Of a DNA stretch of 64,000 nucleotides, positions 13,497 to 23,212 are shown piece after piece (positions within the stretch are counted from its first letter, which is position 1; the number at the start of each line of letters is the position of its first letter). The DNA lies in NCBI GenBank assembly GCA_001931875.2, contig MSJH02000815.1:248001-312000 (forward strand). Reading direction: 5' to 3'. The DNA is from Byssochlamys sp. IMV 00236. Taxonomy: Eukaryota; Ascomycota; Eurotiomycetes; Eurotiales; Thermoascaceae. The notes beneath the pieces are model-generated. The model did not search any database. It was not told the origin of the DNA and saw nothing but the letters and a program-made list of their open reading frames with translations. Both the position numbers and the translations under genes were made by a program.

Positions 13497-15143
13497 ATGT
13501 TCCATAAGAATCATATCACCAGGAAGACTCTCAGTGCCCTTAGAAATTTCCATGGACGCATCTGGCCCAGGTACAGACCATTGAACTTGATCAGACCTTT
13601 CTCCTTTCCGACCATGTCAACCGACGTTTCGTCTCGTGTCGGTCTGCTAGAGTTCCTCAGGCGATCCCACGCCCTTCAAGCGCAATATATCGCCGGCCAT
13701 GCTTCCTCCTCTGCTCCCATCCATGTCCTGGGAAACACGTCTGCGGACCTAGACTCGATTATCTCCGCTATTACATACTCCTATTTCGCCAATGGCCGCG
13801 TTCCCTCTGGGAAAGGACGACCGCATGTCCCCCTCATAAACCTCATCGATGTCCCCTCAGGATCGGAACTACGTCGGTTGCGTCCAGAGTTCGTGACCGC
13901 TTTATGGTGGGCGACAAATACGGACATATCAGAATCAGCAAACTGGCAGATTGACGGGCACCAAGCGTCGAATTTCCTCCGGGAGCGTCTGCTTACGATT
14001 ATGGACCTCAAGGCACTGTTGCGAGAACACGAGCGCGCAGAGGGCGGTAGACTCAAAGAATGGAACTTCGACACGACACTAGTTGATTGGAATGCGCTAC
14101 CTCTGCGGTCAAAAGAAGGGAAATCTGGAAGAGGCTCGATTGAGAACCTGCCGGATGTCCATTTCGACGTGGTCGGTTGCATTGACCACCATGTCGATGA
14201 GGACTTTGTGCCTCCGGCAGATTCGCTTCCTGCTGATAATCTGCGGATCGTCCAGCCGGGACCAGGGTCATGTACATCGCTTGTTGTGAGGGAACTGCGA
14301 TCGCGAGGTCTTTGGTCCGATAAACCGGCTGCGGATCTATACGGGGCTGTGGGATCTGTCGGGCCTGAGAACGCAGCTGCGATTTACGAAGCCCAGGTTG
14401 CTAAACTCGCACTGGCTGCAATCCTGATAGACACAACGAATCTCACCTCTGAAGGGAAGGTAACAGATGTCGACCGCGACGCAGTCGCGTTTCTGGAGAC
14501 GAAGATTGAGCACGGGTATTCGATACATCGTTCCTTGCAAACCGCCCAGCATCCTCAGTGGAGTCGTAACGCTTTTTTCGATGCTATACAATCTGCAAAA
14601 CAAAACAGCCTTGACTTTCTCACGACCGAAGAGATACTGGGTCGAGACTATAAAGAATGGATGGAACCGTCTTCTACATCAGGCACTTCCGTCCGCCTGG
14701 GAATGTGCTCTGTTGTGAAACCTATCTCGTGGCTAGTCGAAAAGGCCAGTACCTCTACCAGCTCCACTGTTCGGGATCAAACCAAACAACTCCTCAGTGA
14801 TATTCAGGACTTCTCCCAAACGAGAGAATTAGATGTCGTTGCGATTATGACCGCATTCGTCGACGCGAACGGTCAGTTTCAGCGGGAACTGCTAGTCTGG
14901 TCGGTGAACACAGAGGAGGGTATCCAAAGGTTGGTTAAGCGATTTGCAGAACAATCCTCTAAAGAACTAGAACTAGAGGACTGGACCGATGGTGATAAAC
15001 CCACCGTGGCTGAAGAAATCCGTAGCATTCTCAACAGCGACACATCTTCCACAACGGGATGGAGACATCTCTGGCATCAGAGGGATCTAGCAAAGAGCCG
15101 AAAACAAGTCGCGCCGCTGCTCAGAAAAGCAATTTCCAGTTAA
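13497..15143 (+). CDS. DHH-family exopolyphosphatase (PPX1-like), 548 aa
   Basis: A single exon. Family motifs are visible: HVLGNTSADLDSIISAITYS (the N-terminal metal-binding motif, normally GN.x.DLDS), LIDTTNLTSEGKVTDVDRDA and VGCIDHHVDED, the DHH(A) motif that names the family. The C-terminal part (from about 380) corresponds to the DHHA2 domain, with WRHLWHQRDLAKSRKQVAPLL near the end. PPX1-type enzymes release terminal phosphate from inorganic polyphosphate, in cytosol and mitochondria in yeast. The first 39 residues contain eight Lys/Arg and no acidic residue, ahead of a second Met at 13614 (MSTDVSSRVGLLEFLRRSHA), so mitochondrial and cytosolic forms from two starts are possible. The close relative prune/pyrophosphatase group is an alternative substrate class. 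Confidence 0.9.
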   Translation: MFHKNHITRKTLSALRNFHGRIWPRYRPLNLIRPFSFPTMSTDVSSRVGLLEFLRRSHALQAQYIAGHASSSAPIHVLGNTSADLDSIISAITYSYFANGRVPSGKGRPHVPLINLIDVPSGSELRRLRPEFVTALWWATNTDISESANWQIDGHQASNFLRERLLTIMDLKALLREHERAEGGRLKEWNFDTTLVDWNALPLRSKEGKSGRGSIENLPDVHFDVVGCIDHHVDEDFVPPADSLPADNLRIVQPGPGSCTSLVVRELRSRGLWSDKPAADLYGAVGSVGPENAAAIYEAQVAKLALAAILIDTTNLTSEGKVTDVDRDAVAFLETKIEHGYSIHRSLQTAQHPQWSRNAFFDAIQSAKQNSLDFLTTEEILGRDYKEWMEPSSTSGTSVRLGMCSVVKPISWLVEKASTSTSSTVRDQTKQLLSDIQDFSQTRELDVVAIMTAFVDANGQFQRELLVWSVNTEEGIQRLVKRFAEQSSKELELEDWTDGDKPTVAEEIRSILNSDTSSTTGWRHLWHQRDLAKSRKQVAPLLRKAISS

Positions 15144-15983
15144 TATATCTAGCTTATACCACCATAATGAATAAAAAATAGCCTCTTGAAAGCCAATACA
15201 ACATACTGCGACTACTGCTTTAAAACCCGAGATTACGCCATATAAAGGAAGCGGGAGAAAGCTTGCTTGATTGAATCTAGGAGCTAGGCGAACCCTATAT
15301 AGGTTCGCTAGGTCACGTGATCCCAGTGCAAAGGGGCGCCCAGAAGGGACCACCGGAGGGGGGATCCAACACCATATAACTATCACGCGCCAGAGCGGAA
15401 AAGGCTGAGACATAAAAAAAGTCATTTTTGTAGCTTTTTGAATTTTGAACACTGACAAATAAGGGCTTCCTTAATGACACCGAAGCTTGCCATGCAATCC
15501 TGATCTTACAGATGCAATGCGTTCAGACCAAGAGAAATGAAAGGGCCTATCCCACCCAAAAGAAAGGGAATCATGCCCCCGAAAAGAAAAGAAACATGAT
15601 AATGATAATGATGCAACCTTGCAACTCCGAAAATGTATGGGCCGGCTCATAAAGCAGGAAGAGAAGTGGGCAATGCTGCAAATTCCAACACAGGAAAAAA
15701 GAAAGAAAAGAAAAGAAAAGAAACCTCAAGGCCAGAACCTGCACCTAGTATGAGCACATATTGATACGCTTATCCCTCCCGTTCCGCGACCACTTGTGAT
15801 GACAAGGTCCCTGGTCCTCAGCACTGGCTGAAATAGAAGCTTGTCAAGAAAGTAAACAGAAATCACATGAAGGAAACATGTACCATCACCGAAAACCGAA
15901 ACGATGCTGCTAAAATCGGAAACATTACAAACATGGCCAAAAAGAAAAACAAATAAGTGACATCGAATATGCAATCTCTCAGA
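15144..15983. other. convergent 3' region with purine-rich runs
   Basis: This 0.84 kb between converging genes contains no gene. A run of GAAAA-type repeats lies near 15696-15723, and a short perfect palindrome-like stretch (CTAGCGAACC region versus ggcgaaccctatataggttcgc) lies near 15288-15312. Confidence 0.5.
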
Positions 15984-18900
15984 TCAGTAGCACTCCCATT
16001 CACAAAAGACGCACCACCGGGCACTTCTGTCGGCCAGCACCAGGCCACGCCAGACTCCCCGTTCTCCAATCTTGATGACAGTTTCCCATACGCTGCCATC
16101 GGCTGCACCGTCCGCTGGAGAATCCGCACCGTTGGCGGCGCTGATCATGTGATCGGCCTTCCGAGTCAATCTGAGGATTTTGCCTGATGGTGATTGAATC
16201 GCCAGCTTAGCGGGCTTCTCGCGACCCTGGGTTGACTTGGAGGATGAAAGGGCGGACGTCGATGCAGAGAACTCGTGGGATGCAGAAGAGGTGGTTGAAC
16301 CGGCGGCGCTAGATGCCATACTCAATGCGCTAGATGGCCTGCCAAAGGCACTATGGGGTCGTGAGAAAAGCGATGGCGAGACTCGTCCGTCGGAATTGTC
16401 TTCGCTACCAGTAGATTGTAGCAAAGAAGGATGTTGGCGGACCGCGAAGACAAAAGTGTTATTGATCGCAAGCCTTCCACACTGAGGCTGCATGACGTAC
16501 AGATCGTGACGCTGGGCATGAGGCGTAGGATGGCGAACGAGGAACTCGTAAGGGGGGTTCTCGCCAGTATGGATGATGGGAAGAGAGAGCGCAAGCGGAT
16601 GAGGGATATCCCTAGTGGAGTGCATGAGACCCTTCTTGCCTGCATAGATCTTCAGGACCCCATGGCCTTCGTCGCCTGGCAGGACTGCCTTAATAGTAAA
16701 TCTTTTCTGACCACCAATCCAGTCAGGCTGAACCAAAGCCCTCTTCCTTACCACGTCACCGCTCTCGAAGAAATCACCGTCTGCATCCCTGGCAAAGGCT
16801 GGGGCCTCTACCTCAGCCGCACACTCAACGTCCGCAGGGACCAGAATTCGAATCTGCATTACCTCGAGGCCTTCGATCCTGACCAGACTAGTGTCGTAAT
16901 TGGGCATTTGGAGACCGTTCTTGAAGTAGGGAGGACAGGCCGCAGGAAGCGCCAGGAGGACGTCAGGCGAAATAGGAGGACAAATGTGCTGTTCTTCAGG
17001 ATACAAAGGCACGTGTGTATAACAAATCTCGAGGGGCCGTGCCAGAAAATACCAGCTTTCGGCGGATTGGGAATTCGTAGTGACGAAATTGTTCCTTATG
17101 GGATTTGTATGGCTTGCAAGGGAGCAATCCATTATACGCCATTCTCCGTCGACTAGAATCGCATTCCACCAATGATTCGGTCTCTCCAGACTGTCCAATT
17201 CGGACAGTTCCCCAGGAGTTTTGAGGAATCCTCTGATAACTTCCGCATGTAGTCCGACAGCCGCGCACATTTCTCTCACGAGTATGGCAACTTCTTGCGG
17301 ACTGCCTCTCCTAGAATTTATGACTCTCCTCATGTCGATATCCACGTCGTCCTCAATGGGTTCATCCCATGCTATCTTTTCACTGACCCACGTGAATATA
17401 GCACGAAGTCTTTGGACGTCACTCTTATAGGGCCGACAGACATAGCCCTGTGCCAGACTTGCGGGGTTAGTCATCGGCGGCAAGCTGTTGACAAACCGAG
17501 CGCTCTTGTCCACCAGGTTGAGGTTAACCGCACCCCAGTTCGTTGGCTCACTAAGAGGTAATCCATCAATGCCTTCGTCGCCTTCTGCCGTCTCGTAGAG
17601 CTCCTCGACAGCATAGATGACAGGATGATCCATCATTTGGCATCGCTCGGCCCTCTCAACTCGTTCATTCGAACTCGGGGAAGTTGCACGGTTAACATCC
17701 CGCCGAACTTGCACCCAGTCAACACTTCCAGGGCCGCCTAGTCCCATTTCTCGGGAAGCATCCTTGCCATGGATAGTGGCTGAGGAGATAGCTTCGGGGA
17801 ATCTTAGCTTTGTGGGCGAGGGGGAACCGCCACTTTGACCTACTGAGATGCTGCTCCGAGCGGAAGCCGCTCCTGTCTTCGCAGATTCGATGATTTTCTT
17901 GAAGAATCCCGTCTTCTTGGATTTCGGAGTCGACAGTCCTCCAAACACGCCTGGAGATTCGGCGACAGAGCTGTTTGCTGGAGAAGACCAAGGTATCGCT
18001 GATGATGCCCCCTGCCTTGAAGTATTATGGCTCGAATGGTACGAGATCCCGGTGAGAGGCGTCTGGGGTCTCGAGCCAGCCTTTCCTAAATCGCTGAAGC
18101 CTCTTGGGCGAGCCGTATCCATAGCTGTATTCGGTCTCTCGCTGAAGCTTCCAATCTTTCCCCTTCTAGCAAAGCTACCTGCACTTGTAGCACTGAGGCC
18201 TCCTGCAGAAGGTCCGCTCATCACACTCTGACTTGTCTTCCCGGTGCTTGTCGTTCCATTTGTGGTGGTGCTCTGCACGCCGCTCGATGAGTTTGTTGTA
18301 TTTGACTTGTTTGTGAGAGTACGGTTCAGGACGTTTCTTCCAAGGTCCACTCCTGATTTGCGGGCCCTGAGTTGCGGCTGAGGTGCAGGAATCGAGTGGT
18401 ATCTTCCACGAGGGGGAGGCGGGGGACCCATGTCCTCCGAAGGATCCTGCATGCTATCGACGGATTCCCCATTCTGCTCGTGCAGCTGCCTTAGCCGACT
18501 TTCCATTCTCTGCACATAGTTACTGAGTTGGGGTGGGCCATCATGATATCTGTCAGGGAAGTTATGGCTGTTTTCATAATTGTTCCCCTCGGGATACGGA
18601 TCGGTGTCGCCACCAAGACCCAACGATGTTAGGGGACGAGCATTAACACGCGATGGACTCCTGTCACGCAGAGCATCAAAAGCATCCGGAGACCAAGGAT
18701 TGGCAAAGGTCGGCGGAGGGGACGGAGAGTGGCCCTCTCGCGGAAGACCCATATCTTGCAACGAAGTCATCACATCTTCCATAGCGTCCCTTAAAGGGGA
18801 GGGGGTATGGCCATTGATTTCCGGCGACGGAGGAATTGGTGAGGGCGTTCTAGATACAGCCAGATACCGGTCATTCATCTCCAATGGAGCGGGAGCCGAA

Positions 18901-20066
18901 ACATCGTTCCGCGTCTGGCTGTTAACTGCCACCCTATGCGGAGGTGGAGGCGGTGGAGGCGGCGAATCTTCGCGTTCTTGATAAGAGCCTGGAGAGATTT
19001 CACGGGATGAATGCCTCGACCAAGGATCGTGCGGCCTAACTGGGGTTGGCTCATAAGACTCAGGAAACGGTGCTGGAGAAACCGCTCTGGAATGTGGCCT
19101 GGAAACCGAGCTACCGTATCTCACCATCGCCATTGATGGTTCCTCCCGTTCCTGGGGCTGAGGAGCGACATCATGGGTCGAGACCCTAGACATATAACTG
19201 TTATGCCTCATTATATCCATTGACTGTTCCCCTAGCTCCGGGGGGTGAGGTGAGATACCACGCGTCGGTGGCCGGGAAACGGAACTGTTCTGTCTCATGA
19301 TATCCATTGACTGTTCTTCCAGTTCTGGAGGATAAGGTGAAGTACCACGCGTTGGTAGTCTGGACATAGCACTGTGATGCCTCACTATTTCCATCGATGG
19401 CTCTTCTGGCTGTGGAGGACGTGGTGATATGGCACGAGGGGGTAGTCTGGAAAAGGAACCATGATGTCTCGTTACTGCTGTCAGCGGTGCCTCCGGCTCA
19501 AGAGGACGTGGAGAAACAGCGCGGGCAGGCCTCTTGGACCGTGAAGAGGGTTTTGACAGAGAACTGTGCTTTACCGCCGTTGTCTGTGTACGCAATGGCT
19601 GCACAGTCCTTGGCGGGGTATTATCTCGGGGCGGAGTTTGAGGTATCGAGCTCGCTAATGATGTTGCCAGTCGAGACGGGTTTGAAGAAGGCGGAACAGC
19701 CTCTTTGTGAGCTTGAAACGGTTTTCTGAAAACGGTCTTTTGCTTCTTGGGAGCGGTATTCAACCCATTCGATCGTGACAGACTTCCGCCACTGACGATT
19801 GGGGGTTCAGGTCGACTCACAGGCACGAAGTCTTCCCCTAGGACCGTCACAAAGTTGGAGGGAAAGAGTCCCATCATACGCCTATCGCGACGCAGTCGCC
19901 CCATCCACCACTGTCCATCTCCCGCGTTCAAGCATTCTATGAGATCCCCCTCCACGAAACCCAAGTCTCGTTTGGTCTCACCTCCCCACGAGTACACTGC
20001 TCGACACCAACAGGGAAACCGTGTTGGCAGCTGAGGCGCCTCGAGCGCCATGGCGCTGGTATTCAA
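15984..20066 (-). CDS. cyk3: Cyk3-type SH3 / transglutaminase-like cytokinesis protein, 1360 aa
   Basis: A single long exon. An N-terminal SH3 domain occupies about residues 17-75 (CRAVYSWGGETKRDLGFVEG ... WWMGRL ... GLFPSNFVTVL). A long Pro/Ser-rich linker follows, then a transglutaminase-like domain at about 880-1020 (RLRAIFTWVSEKIAWDEP ... NHWWNAILVDGEWRIMDCS), and a conserved C-terminal module. This order matches fungal Cyk3, which acts at the contractile ring and septum with Hof1/Inn1-type partners. At the usual catalytic Cys position the sequence is RRGSPQEVAILVRE, so the nucleophile is absent while the His and Asp positions remain, as in known Cyk3 proteins: a pseudo-enzyme. The linker carries a 29-residue tandem repeat (separate entry). 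The start may be Met1 (20066) or Met6 (20051); conserved sequence begins just after the latter. Confidence 0.88.
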   Translation of the reverse strand: MNTSAMALEAPQLPTRFPCWCRAVYSWGGETKRDLGFVEGDLIECLNAGDGQWWMGRLRRDRRMMGLFPSNFVTVLGEDFVPVSRPEPPIVSGGSLSRSNGLNTAPKKQKTVFRKPFQAHKEAVPPSSNPSRLATSLASSIPQTPPRDNTPPRTVQPLRTQTTAVKHSSLSKPSSRSKRPARAVSPRPLEPEAPLTAVTRHHGSFSRLPPRAISPRPPQPEEPSMEIVRHHSAMSRLPTRGTSPYPPELEEQSMDIMRQNSSVSRPPTRGISPHPPELGEQSMDIMRHNSYMSRVSTHDVAPQPQEREEPSMAMVRYGSSVSRPHSRAVSPAPFPESYEPTPVRPHDPWSRHSSREISPGSYQEREDSPPPPPPPPHRVAVNSQTRNDVSAPAPLEMNDRYLAVSRTPSPIPPSPEINGHTPSPLRDAMEDVMTSLQDMGLPREGHSPSPPPTFANPWSPDAFDALRDRSPSRVNARPLTSLGLGGDTDPYPEGNNYENSHNFPDRYHDGPPQLSNYVQRMESRLRQLHEQNGESVDSMQDPSEDMGPPPPPRGRYHSIPAPQPQLRARKSGVDLGRNVLNRTLTNKSNTTNSSSGVQSTTTNGTTSTGKTSQSVMSGPSAGGLSATSAGSFARRGKIGSFSERPNTAMDTARPRGFSDLGKAGSRPQTPLTGISYHSSHNTSRQGASSAIPWSSPANSSVAESPGVFGGLSTPKSKKTGFFKKIIESAKTGAASARSSISVGQSGGSPSPTKLRFPEAISSATIHGKDASREMGLGGPGSVDWVQVRRDVNRATSPSSNERVERAERCQMMDHPVIYAVEELYETAEGDEGIDGLPLSEPTNWGAVNLNLVDKSARFVNSLPPMTNPASLAQGYVCRPYKSDVQRLRAIFTWVSEKIAWDEPIEDDVDIDMRRVINSRRGSPQEVAILVREMCAAVGLHAEVIRGFLKTPGELSELDSLERPNHWWNAILVDGEWRIMDCSLASHTNPIRNNFVTTNSQSAESWYFLARPLEICYTHVPLYPEEQHICPPISPDVLLALPAACPPYFKNGLQMPNYDTSLVRIEGLEVMQIRILVPADVECAAEVEAPAFARDADGDFFESGDVVRKRALVQPDWIGGQKRFTIKAVLPGDEGHGVLKIYAGKKGLMHSTRDIPHPLALSLPIIHTGENPPYEFLVRHPTPHAQRHDLYVMQPQCGRLAINNTFVFAVRQHPSLLQSTGSEDNSDGRVSPSLFSRPHSAFGRPSSALSMASSAAGSTTSSASHEFSASTSALSSSKSTQGREKPAKLAIQSPSGKILRLTRKADHMISAANGADSPADGAADGSVWETVIKIGERGVWRGLVLADRSARWCVFCEWECY
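18985..19523 (-). repeat. 87-bp tandem repeat in the Cyk3-type gene (about six units)
   Basis: The linker holds about six imperfect 29-residue units in a row plus a partial seventh. Each starts R-x-[ISV]-SP-x-P and runs through an acidic EEPSM-type centre to RH-x-S-x-x-SR. Successive openings read RAVSPRP, RAISPRP, RGTSPYP, RGISPHP, HDVAPQP, RAVSPAP and REISPGS. The spacing is constant at 87 bp, so the array is in frame. Each unit offers several SP sites and an SR site, resembling proline-directed and basophilic kinase targets; that regulatory reading is inference. Confidence 0.8.
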
Positions 20067-23000
20067 TATGAAGTACTAAGCGATCGTTAAACGCTAGACA
20101 CAGAGGAACGACAGATGTTGCACACAATTATGGCGTAGTGTTCTGCCGTTGCTGTCGACAGGGCTGGGGCGGTCGGTTTGCGGCTGAATGTCAGCAAGGA
20201 GGACTAGCGTGGGAATTTGTGAATGCTAATACAAAATAGAGAAATAGTACAGATAGGAAAAGAGAAAACATAAGAATCGACGAGCCACTAGCAGCCTGGC
20301 AAGCAGACGCAGTGGTTGGAGATAGAAGAGAGTGACAACAGGCAGGGCTGAAGACGGTGAGGCCCGACGGGTGTTTTGACCGGGGTGTTTACGTGGGCGC
20401 CCTATCGGGAATAGCGCAGAGCGGGTGTGCTTTATCGATAAGCTTAACTCCCGCCGTCCATGGATCAGGGCGAGCATCTCTGGACTTCAACTGTTAGCCA
20501 TGCGTTATGAGCCAGTGCTATTTCTGCCAACATCGTGGAATAGAGCCCTTGTATTTATTCTGTTTACTTGTCTGGGAAGACCATCCATCATCTCACGGCG
20601 GGTGGTGGCTGCCAAATGCTGTCCAGGTTGCCAACACCACCCTCTCCACCACCGCTAGCGCCAGCATGGACCACTTTTGGGTTTGAGAGCCAACCTCACA
20701 AACAGCGTATCAGCAGTTGAGATAAGTGGTGGCACGCACTAACTAGAATTGTCTTGAATAATCTATTTGATTTTCCACTCATCTTGTTGGAGATCTAGGT
20801 GGCTGTCGAGAACAGCCCCCTCGTGGATCACTCGAAACACACTGTGTCTACGAAGACTGTAGGTTAGATATGTCTTCATCGCTAGTGCAGAGTCCACAGT
20901 CCATCACAGGTGGTCATTGCGCAAACGAATCAGAGGCTAGTGCACTGTTGCAGGCATCAGCTCTAGTTTCAAATCGGATTTCTTTGTTTGCATGGTGCTT
21001 CCACGTTCTTCTGCCAAAGTTGGCATTTTTCGAAAGTTCTTTGACTGCAGGAGAAGCATTAGTCTTGAGAATAGGGTTCCTTTGTTCCGAGAGACACTAA
21101 AGTATCAGCTTGTCCCCAGATCTCCGTCTCTTTAATACTCCTAACCAATTGCTAGCTTGCCATTGTGGTCTACGAGTGGCCTTGTTTGTTGTCCCCGTCG
21201 TTCAACAGCATGTTCCGTTTTGAGATCTGGTCAGGCTAATGCCCAAGTTAAACAGACCCCTCCACATAACCCCAGCCAGCGCGAAGATATGATTATTCTC
21301 CGTATCTCAAGTCCAAAATAGAATGTTTATAATAAGATATTACGGCGATGTTTTGAACACTTTCGACTACGTGTTGACACGAAACACTAGGCGGTCCTTG
21401 TGAACCAGCCATATATATATATATATATATATATAGAAGCGAGGGCATAAGTCATTTGCAACGTGATAAGCGAATAATGCGACCCATGTGGCATACCCAA
21501 TTCCATTCTTTTCCCTGATAAACCTAACAGAGAGCAGGTGCTTTTTCATTCATACCATCACATTGTATGTGGTCAAACACTTCTTTATTCGATATCGTCA
21601 AGTGGGGCTGGACAAGCGGGATCACCAAACTGATTCGAGATACCACGCGGTTGATTTGAGTTCTAGCAAACGACAATAAACCGCATCTTCGGTGATTGAC
21701 ATAGCCTACTGACTGTGCTGTTAAAACACCCGGTCGCTTATACCTGACAGTTGAGACTGGAATGCAGGTTCTCCTGATCTTGTAACTGCCAAGCAAGACC
21801 TTTGTGATGGAAGCACAGTTAAGCGAAGCGAAGCTTTCTCAGCCTGTCAAAACTCAAAGAACATGAGACCTGACTTTCAAGTCCGAAACATAAAAGCATG
21901 GAGTCATCCCACTATGCCAGAGGTCCCCTATCATCATTAAACTGTGCTCAAATTGCTTCTCCCGATTAGTCATGTATTCGGGACATGTCTCCGATAGCCT
22001 TGCAACTCATCTTCCCAGGAAATGAAAAACCAGGAATTGCTTATACTACGAGAGCACTCCAGTTCCGTCCTCACGCTCTCAATTGATGAGGTCTCGATCC
22101 TGTTACTGCACTCCGCCAAGGAGCACCCCATTCCACTCAATGAGTCATGAAGATGTAACAATGTAAGATTATGTGAAAATTCAACGGAAGACCGGATACG
22201 GACGCTTGGTCCTGGGGTATTGAGCGGCTTACTCGATTAGGCCATCGCGTCGAAAGGCGTCGGTCGTCTCGGTAACAACATCAACTCGACCATCCCGCTT
22301 CCGGTGGAGCGCTCACATTCCAGACATTCGTGACAAATACGGACATCGTATTTCTAGCTTCACGATTAGACGTGTATACCTCTTCTCCTTTTGCGTCCTA
22401 TATGGTCTTTACCAGGGTCATTCGAGACTTATACCCATGGTTCTTTTTGACTGATTCAGAGAACTGAGGACGGAACCGGTGATTCAAGGTACTTGAAAGA
22501 TAGGGACAGCGATTCAGAAGCCTTAGATATGCACAATATGAATTACGTTGTTACATTTCTCCAAAGGTCGGTTACATTTGTCGTATCTATAGGACTGTTA
22601 ATGTCACATTGAAATTGTCTCCGCCTTACATTGACAGAGTGCAGATCTCAACACAGGAGAAGCCAAGGCACAGGGCAGGCCTGGACTGAGCGTGAAACCA
22701 CCCCTACGAGGCTGTTTGCAATCGATAAATGTATGTTTCTCGAGAAAGGATGAATCAGGCCCCTTTTTTTCAGGGGAATGCGCAACTGTACCTTAGCTTT
22801 GTGCAGGCCTGGATGGTAAATCCGTTCTCTGCTGCCCATGGACATATGCAGCAGTAACTACTCCAATCATTGGATAGTCATTCTAGGCACTTCAATGGGC
22901 CGTTCTCAGCTTTGTCTCTAAGACAGTTATAGCAGACTTGAGTTTTGGAAGACTCCGCCTCTGGACGTATGGCAGCTGGATCCCCCGCACCGTATAACGT

Positions 23001-23212
23001 GGCGGTTCAGTTTTTCTAATTCTGGAATGAATGAAAGTCTGCAAACGCTAATCTGGATATTTCGGATCAAGGAGTAGATAACTGTAGGTCTTATTTAGGT
23101 TGCCATCGCTGTTGAATCCACGGACTCATTCTTCCATTTAGGTTCCTTTTCCCAAACACACCAACATCGCCTCTTTGTCCCTCGGCCTTGAACGGCTGTT
23201 GGAATTAACGTT
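20067..23212. other. 3.1 kb gene-free region upstream of the laccase
   Basis: No credible gene is visible in either strand; all open frames are under 100 codons and lack motifs. The left part should be the promoter of the Cyk3-type gene and the right part that of the laccase. It contains the (AT)n tract listed separately. The size is unusual in this otherwise compact window. Confidence 0.55.
21411..21435. repeat. (AT)12 microsatellite
   Basis: Twelve uninterrupted AT dinucleotides lie in the large intergenic region left of the pigment locus. No function is implied. Confidence 0.9.

Noticed and set aside
21411..21435. (AT)n tract as a transposon border
   Set aside because: No inverted or direct repeats or transposase remnants accompany it. 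It is a simple microsatellite.
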